Source: Fundicoccus sp052116145
Lineage (GTDB): Bacteria; Bacillota; Bacilli; Lactobacillales; Aerococcaceae
Assembly: GCF_052116145.1 (NCBI RefSeq)
Contig: NZ_JBQKLQ010000003.1
Location: forward strand, 1-64,000
Reading direction: 5' to 3'
DNA length: 64,000 bases
A program made the translations under genes and the position numbers. The notes beneath the pieces are model-generated. The model had not been told where the DNA came from, did not search any database, and worked only from the letters and a program-made list of their open reading frames with translations. Below, piece after piece: positions 18,736-27,804 of this stretch. Every line of letters starts with the position of its first letter. The first letter of the stretch is position 1.

Positions 18736-19386
18736 CTAGCGACGAAAGACGTCAAAGAATGGATTGCTCGCCTTTTCAGCACCTACTGTTGTCAATCCCC
18801 CATGGCCTGGAAATAGTTGATAAGCATCAGGTAATACTAAAATTTCACGCGCAATAGCGCCCATTAAGGTCGCATAATCCCCACCTGGTAAGTCTGTACG
18901 GCCAATTGAGCCTTGGAATACCGCATCTCCGACTACGACGATTTGAGCCTCCTCGAAAATATAAACCACATGACCTGGACTGTGCCCTGGAACATGTGCG
19001 ACTTTGAAACTGAAGGGTCCAATAGTTTGTATGCCCATATCTTTATCCGTCCAAATATTTTCTGCTTCACGCATGCGCACCTCACCAAAAGGTTGGATTG
19101 CTGACAAGTTTTTCTCTGGATCTGCTAACCAAGTCGCTTCGTTCTCGTGTACGTATACTTCGATGTTAAATGCCTCACGCACTTCATCAAGCGCGCCGAT
19201 ATGATCTGAATGAGTGTGCGTCAACAGAATCGCTAAAGGCTCTAACCCTTGCTTGCGTATCCATGAAATCACGCGCTCTGCCTCATCACCTGGATCAAAA
19301 ATCAATGCCTGATGGCTTTCTTGGTCCACTAGGACATAAGTATTTTCTTGAATCGGTCCTAAAGTCATTCCATAAATTTCTAACAT
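18736..19386 (-). CDS. Metallo-beta-lactamase-fold hydrolase (glyoxalase II-like)
   Basis: Cytoplasmic MBL-fold enzyme of the YqgX/GloB-like group. The metal-binding signature is THTHSDHIG (residues 57-65), with HVPGHSPGH, the bridging Asp in VVGDAVF and a final His in FPGHGG. Length 216 is normal for the short bacterial form. Some members hydrolyse S-lactoylglutathione or bacillithiol analogues; the substrate here is open. AAAGGAGG precedes the ATG. Single gene, convergent with cbpA. Confidence 0.88.
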   Translation of the reverse strand: MLEIYGMTLGPIQENTYVLVDQESHQALIFDPGDEAERVISWIRKQGLEPLAILLTHTHSDHIGALDEVREAFNIEVYVHENEATWLADPEKNLSAIQPFGEVRMREAENIWTDKDMGIQTIGPFSFKVAHVPGHSPGHVVYIFEEAQIVVVGDAVFQGSIGRTDLPGGDYATLMGAIAREILVLPDAYQLFPGHGGLTTVGAEKASNPFFDVFRR

Positions 19387-19570
19387 AATCTACCTCCTTT
19401 CTTCTCAGACTTATGATCGTTCTATTGGCCAGTCTTCTATTCTATTATACTTGATTCCACATCCTTTTGGGCAAGTAAGTCGATGTGTCGGTGAAATTGA
19501 GACATCTAAACCCTCTATGATAGTACGCTGTTAGTCCACTTATAACCACGCGACCATCTTGCAAAAAAGA

Positions 19571-19660
19571 AAGGCGGTGTCACTTCACTACGTTCGTGAC
19601 TATTTATATAAAAGCACTGGCTCTTTATAAAATCGTCGTGAACCGCAGGTGAATGACTCC
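19571..19660. repeat. Full-length copy of the dispersed palindromic element
   Basis: The left arm GGCGGTGTCACTTCACTACG, then TTCGTGACTATTTATATAAAAGCA, faces a right arm CTTTATAAAATCGTCGTGAAC..CAGGTGAATGACTCCGC. The two arms are imperfect inverted copies, about 90 bp in total. It lies in the gap between the MBL-fold gene and the 41-bp array, where no gene is visible. Confidence 0.7.
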
Positions 19661-19770
19661 GCTGGTATTGATGGTTAAATAGATGGCTCAAAATTATACG
19701 AGTTTGGGACTGAAAGGCTAACTGCACGCCATTCTGTAAGCACATGGCATTAGCCCTGTCACTTAAAAAC

Positions 19771-20508
19771 CACGTGGGGTTAAACCCGCTAATTCAACGT
19801 CGCTAAAAAAACACGTGGGGTTAACCCTGGTAATTCAACGTCGCTAAAAAACCACGTGGGGTTAAACCCGCTAATTCAACGTCGCTGAAAAACCACGTGG
19901 GGTTAACCTTGCTAATTCAACCTCGCTAAAAAACCACGTGGGGTTAACTCTGCTAATTCAACGTCGCTAAAAAACCAGGTGGTGTTAACCCTGCCAATTC
20001 AATGTCGCTAAAAAACCACGTGGGGTTAAACCCGCTAATTCAACGTCGCTAAAAAATCACGTGGGGTTAAACCCGCCAATTCAACGTCGCTAAAAAAACA
20101 CGTGGGGTTAACCCCGTTAATTCAATGTCGCTAAAAAACCACGTGGGGTTAACCCTGCTAATTCAACGTCGCTGAAAAACCACGTGGGGTTAAACCCGCC
20201 AACTCAACGTCGATAAAAAACCACGTGGGGTTAACCCTGCTAATTCAACGTCGCTAAAAAAACACGTGGGGTTAACCCTGCTAATTCAACGTCGCTAAAA
20301 AAACACGTGGGGTTAAACCTGCCAACTCAACGTCGATAAAAAACCACGTGGTGTTAACCCTGCTAATTCAACGTCGCTAAAAAAACACGTGGTGTTAACC
20401 CTGCCAATTCAACGTCGCTAAAAAAACACGTGGTATTAACCCCGCAAATCCAAGGTCGCTAAATAGCCATGTGGCGTTAACCCCATCAACCCAAGGTCGC
20501 CAAGCAAA
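19771..20508. repeat. Tandem array of 18 units of exactly 41 bp
   Basis: Unit starts at 19771, 19812, 19853, 19894 and so on at constant 41-bp spacing up to 20468. The unit begins CACGTGGGGTTAACCC, then GCTAATTCAACGTCGCT, then a run of A. It contains the palindromes CACGTG and GGGTTAACCC. Variation is mostly single substitutions; the last two units are most diverged. The period is not a multiple of three and stops occur in every unit, so it is not coding. It lies downstream of alr, where Bacillus has the ndoAI-ndoA toxin-antitoxin pair. Confidence 0.96.
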
Positions 20509-20542
20509 TGATTCCCAATGAAACATCGATAATCTTTGCGCT

Positions 20543-20587
20543 AAAAAAATAAGCGCCAAGCAGATTCTTTCGAACCGCTCGGCACTT
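20543..20587 (-). terminator. Terminator of alr
   Basis: On the minus strand AAGTGCC.AGC pairs with GCT.GGCGCTT, followed by ATTTTTTT. About 80 bp past the alr stop codon. Confidence 0.75.
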
Positions 20588-20667
20588 ACCTTCATAGTTA
20601 ATCTGTAATAGCTTTATCGCTAGCTTAACTCACCAGTTAGCACCTACTCGCCAAAACCAAATACTGC

Positions 20668-21825
20668 TTAAGTTTCGTCAGTTAAATAAATACGTGGGAC
20701 ACGCCCACCGATGCCACATAGAATCTCGTAACCGATTGTATCAGTGACTTTAGCAAGATTCGACACATGGTTCTCCAGAGCGCCGTCTTGGCCTAATAAA
20801 GTAACTGTCGTACCAATTGGGTATTCAGCAGGTAAGTGAACCATTAATTGATCCATGTTGATTGTGCCGACAACCGGACAGGCTTGGCCGTCTACAAGGA
20901 CAGGTGTGTCTTTAAAACGACGTAACCAACCATCAGCATAGCCGATTGGTACAGTGGCGATCCATTGGTCTTCATCTGCACAGTAGGTCGCACCATAGCT
21001 AATATGTTTGCCCGCTGGAACTTTCTTTACATGAACGATTTCAGAAACAATCGAAAGAACTGGTTTTAAACTCACTTTCGTTGCCGATGGCAACTGGTCT
21101 TTAGGATCCACACCATACATCGCAATACCATAGCGAACAATATCTGACTTAGGTTCACGTGGATACCATAAACCCATAGCTGAGTTCGCATAATGACGAA
21201 CCTTCACGTTTTCCGGTACGGCCGCTGATAGCTTTAACCACTGTTCCCATTGATAATCGATATAGTCTTCTGGTCCGCCACCTGCTGTTGCAAAGTGAGT
21301 GAAGACGCCTTCCCAGTCCAACCAAGCTATCTCGCTGACTGCATCGGCAAAAGCTGTAATTTCCTCTACAGTCGTTAAGCCGATGCGCCCCATGCCTGTG
21401 TCTAATTTCAAATGGAAACGTAAGTTAGCATCGTCTAAAATTGACAGATGGTTAGTTTCTGCTAATTGTTGATAAGCCTTCTCGAAGAAATCCAAGCCAC
21501 TGACTGTGACTGTTAAATTGTAGTAAATAATTTCTGCAATCCCACGTGGATCAGTTAAGCCCATCACTAAAATCGGGACAAAACGATGACCGTGTTGTCG
21601 TAATTCAATCGCTTCGTCTACCGTTGCAACAGCCAAGCCTTTGGCTCCTGCAGCTAAAGCCGCTTCAGCCACTTGCGGGGCCCCATGTCCGTAGCCATTA
21701 GCTTTAACAACTGCATAAAGTTTTTGGTCTTCGTCCATTAAATCTAACATAACACGCACATTGTGTTGAATCGCATTTAAATCGACAATCGCCTCGGTTG
21801 GACGATGTTCACTAGGTTCAAACAT
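20668..21825 (-). CDS. alr: Alanine racemase
   Basis: PLP-dependent enzyme that makes D-alanine for peptidoglycan. The PLP lysine is in VVKANGYGHGA (Lys39 region) and the catalytic Tyr region is GIAMYGVDP with SYGATYCADEDQWIATVPIGYADG. Length 385 is standard. The order cshA-acpS-alr matches Bacillus, where an outer membrane-like lipoprotein gene and ndoAI-ndoA are also present; both are absent here. CGAGGAG precedes the ATG. A terminator lies between acpS and alr, so alr may have its own promoter in the 120-bp gap. Confidence 0.97.
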   Translation of the reverse strand: MFEPSEHRPTEAIVDLNAIQHNVRVMLDLMDEDQKLYAVVKANGYGHGAPQVAEAALAAGAKGLAVATVDEAIELRQHGHRFVPILVMGLTDPRGIAEIIYYNLTVTVSGLDFFEKAYQQLAETNHLSILDDANLRFHLKLDTGMGRIGLTTVEEITAFADAVSEIAWLDWEGVFTHFATAGGGPEDYIDYQWEQWLKLSAAVPENVKVRHYANSAMGLWYPREPKSDIVRYGIAMYGVDPKDQLPSATKVSLKPVLSIVSEIVHVKKVPAGKHISYGATYCADEDQWIATVPIGYADGWLRRFKDTPVLVDGQACPVVGTINMDQLMVHLPAEYPIGTTVTLLGQDGALENHVSNLAKVTDTIGYEILCGIGGRVPRIYLTDET

Positions 21826-21910
21826 GAATTTATCTCCTCGTATTCTATTTCCATCTATTAATATGAATCTTTACTGTTATTCATTTTACAACTTCTAGTC
21901 AAATAAATAA

Positions 21911-21935
21911 AGCAGTCACTCGAGGTGACTGCTTT
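21911..21935 (-). terminator. Terminator between acpS and alr
   Basis: Perfect stem AAGCAGTCAC / GTGACTGCTT with a TCGAG loop, followed on the minus strand by TTATTTATTTG. Confidence 0.75.
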
Positions 21936-21948
21936 AATTGACGCTAAA

Positions 21949-22347
21949 TTAATTATATTTGTTTTCGAAAAATTCTTGCAGAGCTGTTTCAATCGCTTCC
22001 TCTAGTAAGTCTACTATCACCGTCGCTGTTGCGTAATCTCGACTATGACTGATCGATAAGTGAACATTATCAACTAATGGTGCTGACACCAAGATAGGCG
22101 CCCCCATATCATTAGGTAGAATCGAGATATCTGTAAAACTGATACGGCCAATGCCGGTCCCCATCGCTTTACCGTAAGCTTCTTTGACGCTAAAACGGCC
22201 AGCGAGGAAACTCATGCGGCGCTCCTCACGGAAGGCCTCATACAATTTCAATTCAGCGGCTGTTAACACTTTTTCAGGAAAACGCGGTTGACGTTCAACG
22301 GCTTGTCGGATTCGATCGATTTCAATAATATCGGTACCTACGCGCAT
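21949..22347 (-). CDS. acpS: Holo-[acyl-carrier-protein] synthase
   Basis: Transfers 4'-phosphopantetheine from CoA to acyl carrier protein. The metal-binding Asp and Glu are in GTDIIEIDRI (residues 4-13) and FSVKEAYGKAMGTGIG; HLSISHSRDYATATVIV is the C-terminal signature. Length 132 is slightly longer than the usual 120 because of a short C-terminal extension. It lies 30 bp after cshA, so probably co-transcribed with it. Confidence 0.96.
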   Translation of the reverse strand: MRVGTDIIEIDRIRQAVERQPRFPEKVLTAAELKLYEAFREERRMSFLAGRFSVKEAYGKAMGTGIGRISFTDISILPNDMGAPILVSAPLVDNVHLSISHSRDYATATVIVDLLEEAIETALQEFFENKYN

Positions 22348-22377
22348 TTCACCGTCACCCTTTCAAATAATTAAAAA

Positions 22378-24003
22378 TTAGTTGTCTTTATTTTTTTTGA
22401 TTGAAAAACTTTTGTTTGTTTTGCTTGCAGTTTGTTTGCGGTTATCACGGTTTGGGCGATCACTGCTGCTTGCACGTTTATCGCGGTCTGGACGATCACG
22501 ACGGTCACGGCGTTCGCTACTGCTTGCTCCTGTACGTCCTTCACGACTGCCGCGGCCATCACGACTTGAGCGTCCTTCACGGCTTCCACGACCTTCACGG
22601 TCGCCGTAACGTTTTCCACCACCGCCACCTGAGCGGTTGTTGCGTCCGCGTGAACGGTTATTACCTTGTTTGCCACCAGATCCTGGTAATGGTCGTTGTG
22701 GTGAGATTTGAACATTTACAGAAGAGTTGTCTGAGATGATTTCGCTTAATAAAGCAGAAACTAAGTCATTTACTTCGTAATGATTTAATAATAATTTAGC
22801 TGAGTTACGGAAGTTTTCGATATCTTCTGAAGCTAATTTATCATTTAATTGGTCGATTAATTGTTGTAGTTGTCCTTGACGCGCTTCTTTATCAGAAGGT
22901 GGCGCTAAAGGTTTCATTTGTTTAGTGGTCATTGTCTCAATTGAACGTAAGTAAGACATTTCGTTTGGTGTCACGAAAGTGACTGACATACCTTCTTTAC
23001 CAGCACGACCCGTACGACCGATACGGTGAACATAGCTTTCTGGATCTTGAGTAATATCGTAGTTGTAAACGTGAGTCACGCCTGAAATATCTAATCCACG
23101 TGCAGCAACGTCAGTTGCTACTAAGATTTCAATTTCGCCACGACGGAAAGCGTTGATAACGCTCATACGTTTTTGTTGCGTGATGTCACCGTGAATTAAT
23201 TCAGCGTTGAAACCACGTAACGATAAACCGTGTCCGACTTCGTCAACACGTTTTTTCGTACGACAGAACACAATTGATTGTGTTGGGTTTTGAACATCTA
23301 ATAAACGTGTGAAGATGTCGAATTTCTCGTCATCACGACATTTAACAAAGTGTTGTTCAATTAAATCAGCTGTCATTTGTTTCGCTTCAACTTTAACATG
23401 CGTAGGCTCTTTTAAGAATTGTTTTCCTAAAGCTTTGATCGCCGGAGGCATTGTTGCAGAGAATAATAACGTTTGACGAGTGTCTGGTGTTTGTTCAACG
23501 ATTGACTTGATGTCTTCGATGAAGCCCATGTTTAACATTTCGTCTGCTTCGTCTAATACTAATGTTTGTAATTGGTCTAATTTTAAGACTTTACGTTTAA
23601 TTAAGTCTAATAGACGACCTGGCGTACCAACGATGATTTGTGGTTGGTTACGTTTGATACGTTCGATTTGTTTACCAATTGGTGAACCACCGTAAACAAC
23701 GTAAACGCGAGCTCTTTGCTCTTTACCAATACGGAATAGCTCCTCTTGTACTTGAATGGCTAATTCACGAGTGGGTGCAATGACTAAACCTTGAATAGAT
23801 TTTTCACTGTTATCGATTTTATTTAACATTGGCAAACCAAAAGCAGCAGTTTTACCTGTACCTGTTTGCGCTTGACCGATTAAATCTTTGCCCTCTAATG
23901 CAACAGGAACTGATTGTTGTTGGATCGGTGTTGGTTCCTCAAAGCCCATGTCTGTTAGGGATTTAAGTAAGTCTTTATTTATAGCTAATTCTGAAAATTT
24001 CAA
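22378..24003 (-). CDS. cshA: DEAD-box RNA helicase CshA
   Basis: ATP-dependent RNA helicase acting in mRNA decay, ribosome assembly and cold adaptation. From the TTG at 24003: Q motif (FEEPTPIQQQSV), Walker A AQTGTGKT, PTRELAIQ, LDEADEMLNMGF, LFSATMPP, and HRIGRTGRAGK, followed by a basic, Gly/Arg/Asp/Ser-rich tail of about 100 residues rich in short RGG- and SRE/SRD-like repeats that probably binds RNA. TTG 24003 is preferred because GAGGAAGAA precedes it and family similarity begins at KFSELAI; the longer frame from 24090 adds 29 unlike residues. The tail's repetitive DNA creates long shadow frames. First gene of cshA-acpS. Confidence 0.95.
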   Translation of the reverse strand: MKFSELAINKDLLKSLTDMGFEEPTPIQQQSVPVALEGKDLIGQAQTGTGKTAAFGLPMLNKIDNSEKSIQGLVIAPTRELAIQVQEELFRIGKEQRARVYVVYGGSPIGKQIERIKRNQPQIIVGTPGRLLDLIKRKVLKLDQLQTLVLDEADEMLNMGFIEDIKSIVEQTPDTRQTLLFSATMPPAIKALGKQFLKEPTHVKVEAKQMTADLIEQHFVKCRDDEKFDIFTRLLDVQNPTQSIVFCRTKKRVDEVGHGLSLRGFNAELIHGDITQQKRMSVINAFRRGEIEILVATDVAARGLDISGVTHVYNYDITQDPESYVHRIGRTGRAGKEGMSVTFVTPNEMSYLRSIETMTTKQMKPLAPPSDKEARQGQLQQLIDQLNDKLASEDIENFRNSAKLLLNHYEVNDLVSALLSEIISDNSSVNVQISPQRPLPGSGGKQGNNRSRGRNNRSGGGGGKRYGDREGRGSREGRSSRDGRGSREGRTGASSSERRDRRDRPDRDKRASSSDRPNRDNRKQTASKTNKSFSIKKNKDN

Positions 24004-24252
24004 TATATTATTCTTCCTCTTCTGTGTTTTCTTTGATTTACGACAATAAAAGTTATTAGAAGTGTGATTCAGTCCGACTATATCTCTCACAAGGAGAGTG
24101 ATGCATCAACTCGATGCTTACGGTTATGACAAAAGTCATAACTGACGTGTACTAGATGCTGCCTCAATCTCCGCGCTTCTAATACAAATATTCAACCCAC
24201 TTAATGCAAAATATGATTGATAAACAATCTGCAGGGTCTTTCGCTCTCAACG
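24004..24252 (-). promoter_or_regulatory. Structured region upstream of cshA
   Basis: Several small perfect hairpins lie between the murF terminator and cshA: GTTATGAC/GTCATAAC, GCATCGA..TTGATGC and CTCTCC..GTGAGAG (minus strand, about 24085-24145), plus CTTTCGCTCTCAACGAAA next to the terminator. A possible promoter (TTGCAT, 17 bases, TGTATT) lies near 24180-24210. No gene is visible. Regulation of cshA through this leader is inference. Confidence 0.4.
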
Positions 24253-24309
24253 AAAAAACCGCGATGACAAAGGACTACTAAGCCAAGGCTTTGTAGAGCG
24301 TCATGCGGT
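24253..24309 (-). terminator. Terminator after murF (or attenuator ahead of cshA)
   Basis: On the minus strand CCGCATGAC..CTACAAAGCC pairs with GGCTTAGTAG..GTCATCGCGG, followed by TTTTTT. It lies 110 bp past the murF stop. Because cshA follows on the same strand it might also act on a transcript from a weak promoter (TTGATG, 17 bases, TACACT) just upstream near 24365-24395. Confidence 0.85.
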
Positions 24310-24416
24310 CAAGGTGCAATTTTAATAATTGGATGACTAAATGATACTTTGTTAACTTCTATAATAGTGTAACATGTTTGAATACTTCCATCAAACATAG
24401 AACTGTATCTTAACAA

Positions 24417-25820
24417 TTATTTAGTCACTTGTCCAGTCAAAGCTGTAACAACTTGTAATAGATTAACGCCGAAGCTTGATTTCACAAGTAAAACATCGGT
24501 AGGACGGGTATCTTCTTCTAATGCTTGAATCAACTCTTCGTGTCTACTTTCGATATAAACGAGTTGGTCTAGCGTAAATTTAGATTGTAACTCTTCATAT
24601 AGGTAAGCCATTTGAGGGCCAAACAAGTATACTTTATCGATGGCTTCTGGATGAATTGAGCTGCTGAGTTCACGGTGAAACTGCTCGCTATCATTACCCA
24701 ACTCACGGATATCTCCTAAAACAGCCACTTTACGTTCGACCCCTTCTAACGTAATATTTGATAAAGTAGTTAAAATCGCATGCATCGACGTTGGGCTCGC
24801 ATTGTAAGCATCATTTAGTAAACGTGCCCCTTGATGGGTTTTCAACCATTGTAGGCGGTTGGCTGTTAATTTAAATTGAGCCAATTGGAAAATTGCTTGT
24901 TCACTTGGCACATCTAATACTTCTGCAATACTTAAAGCAATCAGCGCGTTTGATACATTATAAGCGCCAATCACTGGTATCATGCTGATGACATTCTCGT
25001 CAATATTGGTTTTGAAATAGGTTTTATCCGGTTCTTCAACCAAGTTATAAGCAAAAACATCCGCATGCTCATCGAAACCAAAGCTGCGCATATAAATTGG
25101 AAACTCAATCTCTGGCATTTCTGTTTCAATCAAGGCTTCATTGGCTGGATAAATAAAGATGCCATTCTCCTTCAAACCATTTAAAATTTCTAGCTTTGCT
25201 CGCGCAATCCCTGCACGACTGCCTAAAAACTCAAGATGGCTTTCTCCAATTAAAGTCACGACTGCGATATCTGGCTTAGCAATCTTGGATAATAATTCAA
25301 TCTCACCGAAAGCGCTCATTCCCATTTCAACCACACACACTTGTGTGTCTTCAGGCATATGTAATAAAGTATAGGGCAAGCCAATCTCGTTATTATAATT
25401 ACCTTCTGTTTTATGGACGATGTATTTGGCTTTCAAGGTTGAAGCCGTCATATCTTTGGTTGTCGTTTTACCGTTACTGCCAGTAATCCCAATCACTACT
25501 GGATTAATTAGCTTGCGATAATAAGCGGCTAATTTTTGGAAAGCTTCCAATGTATCATCAACAAATACGACTGCTAATTGATCGGAAGGTGCCTCTGCTT
25601 GGTCGCCTGACCATAATGTCGCTACTGCTCCATTATCAATCGCTTGTTGAATATAACTGTGGCCGTCTGTCGTTCCGCCAACTAAGGGGATAAATAAGCC
25701 TCCTGGCTTAATACGACGCGCATCAAATTCAACATTTTCAACTGAAATCGATCGGTCCTTAGCTGTATAATCGATTGCTTGAACCTGTTTCACAACATCC
25801 ATTAACTTAATAGCTTTCAT
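24417..25820 (-). CDS. murF: UDP-N-acetylmuramoyl-tripeptide--D-alanyl-D-alanine ligase
   Basis: Cytoplasmic Mur ligase that adds D-Ala-D-Ala to the UDP-MurNAc-tripeptide. N-terminal MurE/MurF-type substrate domain, central ATPase domain with GITGSNGKTTTKD (about residue 112), the NEIGLPYTLL stretch, and a C-terminal domain with LNDAYNASPTSMHA and VLGDIRELG. ATG 25820 is chosen over GTG 25832 because AGGTGGG precedes it. It follows ddl on the same strand with a 120-bp gap, which keeps D-Ala-D-Ala synthesis and its use together as in Bacillus. Confidence 0.96.
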   Translation of the reverse strand: MKAIKLMDVVKQVQAIDYTAKDRSISVENVEFDARRIKPGGLFIPLVGGTTDGHSYIQQAIDNGAVATLWSGDQAEAPSDQLAVVFVDDTLEAFQKLAAYYRKLINPVVIGITGSNGKTTTKDMTASTLKAKYIVHKTEGNYNNEIGLPYTLLHMPEDTQVCVVEMGMSAFGEIELLSKIAKPDIAVVTLIGESHLEFLGSRAGIARAKLEILNGLKENGIFIYPANEALIETEMPEIEFPIYMRSFGFDEHADVFAYNLVEEPDKTYFKTNIDENVISMIPVIGAYNVSNALIALSIAEVLDVPSEQAIFQLAQFKLTANRLQWLKTHQGARLLNDAYNASPTSMHAILTTLSNITLEGVERKVAVLGDIRELGNDSEQFHRELSSSIHPEAIDKVYLFGPQMAYLYEELQSKFTLDQLVYIESRHEELIQALEEDTRPTDVLLVKSSFGVNLLQVVTALTGQVTK

Positions 25821-25941
25821 TCGTTTTCCCACCTAATATCTTTCATTCATTCTATTATTCGCCCATTAAACAGCCCTCTCACTACAATGGCAAAATAGGG
25901 TACGTTCCACTGTGAGGCTATTTTCCCTGTTTTTTCTTTAA

Positions 25942-27024
25942 TTATCTTAGGGCTTTCTTGGCATTGTAGCGACGCAGTGCTAATTGTAATAATTCTTCAA
26001 TTAAATCGCGGGCTTCTAGGCCAGTTGCTTGCCACAAGCTTGGATACATACTGTATGGTGTAAAACCTGGCATAGTATTGATTTCATTAATATAGACGTC
26101 GTAGCTGCTTGTGACAAAGAAATCCACACGTGACAAGCCGCTGCCGTCAATTGCACGGTAAGCTTGAAGCGCATACTCTTGAATCTTCTCAGAAACAGCT
26201 TCTGGTAAGTCAGCAGGTATCTGCTTATGAACACTGTTGTTGACATATTTTTCGTTGTAATCGTAAAAATCCACTTCTTTGAGTAATTTGCCGACTAAAC
26301 TGACATGCGCGTCATCATTCCCCAGAACTGCGACTTCACACTCATCGGCTGAAATCCCTTGTTCCACTAAAATCCGGCGGTCAAAACGAAGAGCTGTTTC
26401 GATGGCTGCCGCCAATTGCTCACGGTCATGTACTTTATTAATGCCAACACTTGAGCCCATATTAGCGGGTTTGACAAATAATGGATATAACAAGCTGCCT
26501 TCACATTTCTGAATCCATTCCTCAGAACTTTCGCGCCACTCTCTTTGATCGAAAGCCACATAAGGCACTTGTGGAATATTGCTGTTGTCAAATAAACGTT
26601 TGCTAATAATTTTATCCATACCATTGGCACTCGCCGTAACGCCCGCTCCTACATAAGGAACGTCTAGCACTTCAAGGAAGCCTTGAATCGTGCCATCTTC
26701 ACCATTTGGACCGTGTAAAATTGGAAAAACGATTGTCTCTTCGTCCTCAACTTTGATAGCGCCCGGGTTAATCACGACGCCACGTGATGTCTCATCAGAT
26801 GATTGAGCCCAATAGGCCGTCTCGCTTGCTTGAAGCGTCAATTGTTCCACGCTGTCGCTTGGCTGTTCAAGCAAAGGTGCTTTTAGCCATTGCCCTTCTT
26901 TTGTAATATAAATCGGCTGTACTTGATAATACTTGTACATAATTGCCTGGCAAATATTGTGAGCAGAAATAATTGAAATTTCGTGCTCGGCACTTTGCCC
27001 TCCGTATAATAGCGTGATTTTCAT
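25942..27024 (-). CDS. ddl: D-alanine--D-alanine ligase
   Basis: ATP-grasp enzyme joining two D-alanines for wall synthesis. N-terminal ALYGG-like motif is LLYGGQSAEHEISIISA; then LHGPNGEDGTIQGFLE, PYVGAGVTASANGMDK, FVKPANMGSSVGI, and the C-terminal SRVDFFV and NEINTMPGFT. In the active-site loop YDYNEKYVNN a Tyr sits where vancomycin-resistant lactic bacteria carry Phe, so the product is expected to be D-Ala-D-Ala rather than D-Ala-D-Lac; this is inference from family knowledge. It lies 18 bp after an unknown gene and upstream of murF. Confidence 0.96.
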   Translation of the reverse strand: MKITLLYGGQSAEHEISIISAHNICQAIMYKYYQVQPIYITKEGQWLKAPLLEQPSDSVEQLTLQASETAYWAQSSDETSRGVVINPGAIKVEDEETIVFPILHGPNGEDGTIQGFLEVLDVPYVGAGVTASANGMDKIISKRLFDNSNIPQVPYVAFDQREWRESSEEWIQKCEGSLLYPLFVKPANMGSSVGINKVHDREQLAAAIETALRFDRRILVEQGISADECEVAVLGNDDAHVSLVGKLLKEVDFYDYNEKYVNNSVHKQIPADLPEAVSEKIQEYALQAYRAIDGSGLSRVDFFVTSSYDVYINEINTMPGFTPYSMYPSLWQATGLEARDLIEELLQLALRRYNAKKALR

Positions 27025-27042
27025 TCTTTAATCCTCCCAATT

Positions 27043-27804
27043 CTAACTTTCCAAGTCAACATGCAACTCTAACGTCCACTCTTTACTCTGTGTGTCATAA
27101 ACTAAGCTGCCGACTGCCTCGTTCAAGACTTGATTTTGTGACAAAAGAGTTAATTCATCTTCAATAATCATTAATGGAATTCGCCAGCTGTTTTCTCTTT
27201 GTTCAGCTTGCGAATAATTTATTTTAATACCACTCGCAAATAGAGGACTCAACTGCTCCACTACCTCCATCGGCAAACTCGCGACAACTTCTTTACGTCC
27301 AAAAAAGCGCGACTTTCTTTCATTCATAAGCTCAGTCGTCTCCTCTTGAATCACTCGTTGAAAACGAGGATAGAAATGAGTAACGTGTCGATAATACATC
27401 TTATTTAAACCATTTGGCAAGGTTAGAAAGACATAGTTATTCTGTAACTTATAGAAGAATGCTGATCTCAGCGTCTTATGCGCATGAAACAAATACAACA
27501 GCTCAGAAATTTCCGTTGGCGATAATTGATGCATCAACTCGATACTCTCAAAATCAACCCAATTGGACATCCGAATATTCTCCTTACGACAAATTTCCAT
27601 ATAATCGTAAACTTCCGTCTGGCCACGTAAAATTTTAAAGTTCGTCTGCGCATCATAACGGCCAAACTCCGGCGGCGTTTCACCTAAAATCAAATGGGTC
27701 GGCATGTACTGCTCATTAAAATCCGAACTCCGTAAAGAAATTGCACGCGTCATAATATGGTTCGTTACCGAATCGTAATGCACATACAAGTTAATTCGAC
27801 TCAT
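27043..27804 (-). CDS. Conserved-looking protein of unknown function ahead of ddl
   Basis: I do not recognise a family. The 253-residue product has no signal peptide or clear membrane segment and is probably cytoplasmic. It is rich in aromatic and charged residues (for example FYPRFQRVIQEETTELMNER) and contains YYRHVTHFYPRF and a C-terminal beta-like stretch. AGGAGGAAAGAA precedes the ATG, and only 18 bp separate it from ddl, so it is the first gene of a ddl-murF transcript. Codon use resembles its neighbours. A link to wall precursor synthesis is suggested only by position. Confidence 0.75.
   Translation of the reverse strand: MSRINLYVHYDSVTNHIMTRAISLRSSDFNEQYMPTHLILGETPPEFGRYDAQTNFKILRGQTEVYDYMEICRKENIRMSNWVDFESIELMHQLSPTEISELLYLFHAHKTLRSAFFYKLQNNYVFLTLPNGLNKMYYRHVTHFYPRFQRVIQEETTELMNERKSRFFGRKEVVASLPMEVVEQLSPLFASGIKINYSQAEQRENSWRIPLMIIEDELTLLSQNQVLNEAVGSLVYDTQSKEWTLELHVDLES

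Noticed and set aside
19771..20508. CRISPR array
   Set aside because: The whole 41-bp unit repeats; there are no unique spacers and no cas genes.
22371..22739. Overlapping frames on both strands in the cshA tail
   Set aside because: They are shadows of the repetitive Arg/Gly/Asp-rich tail of CshA.
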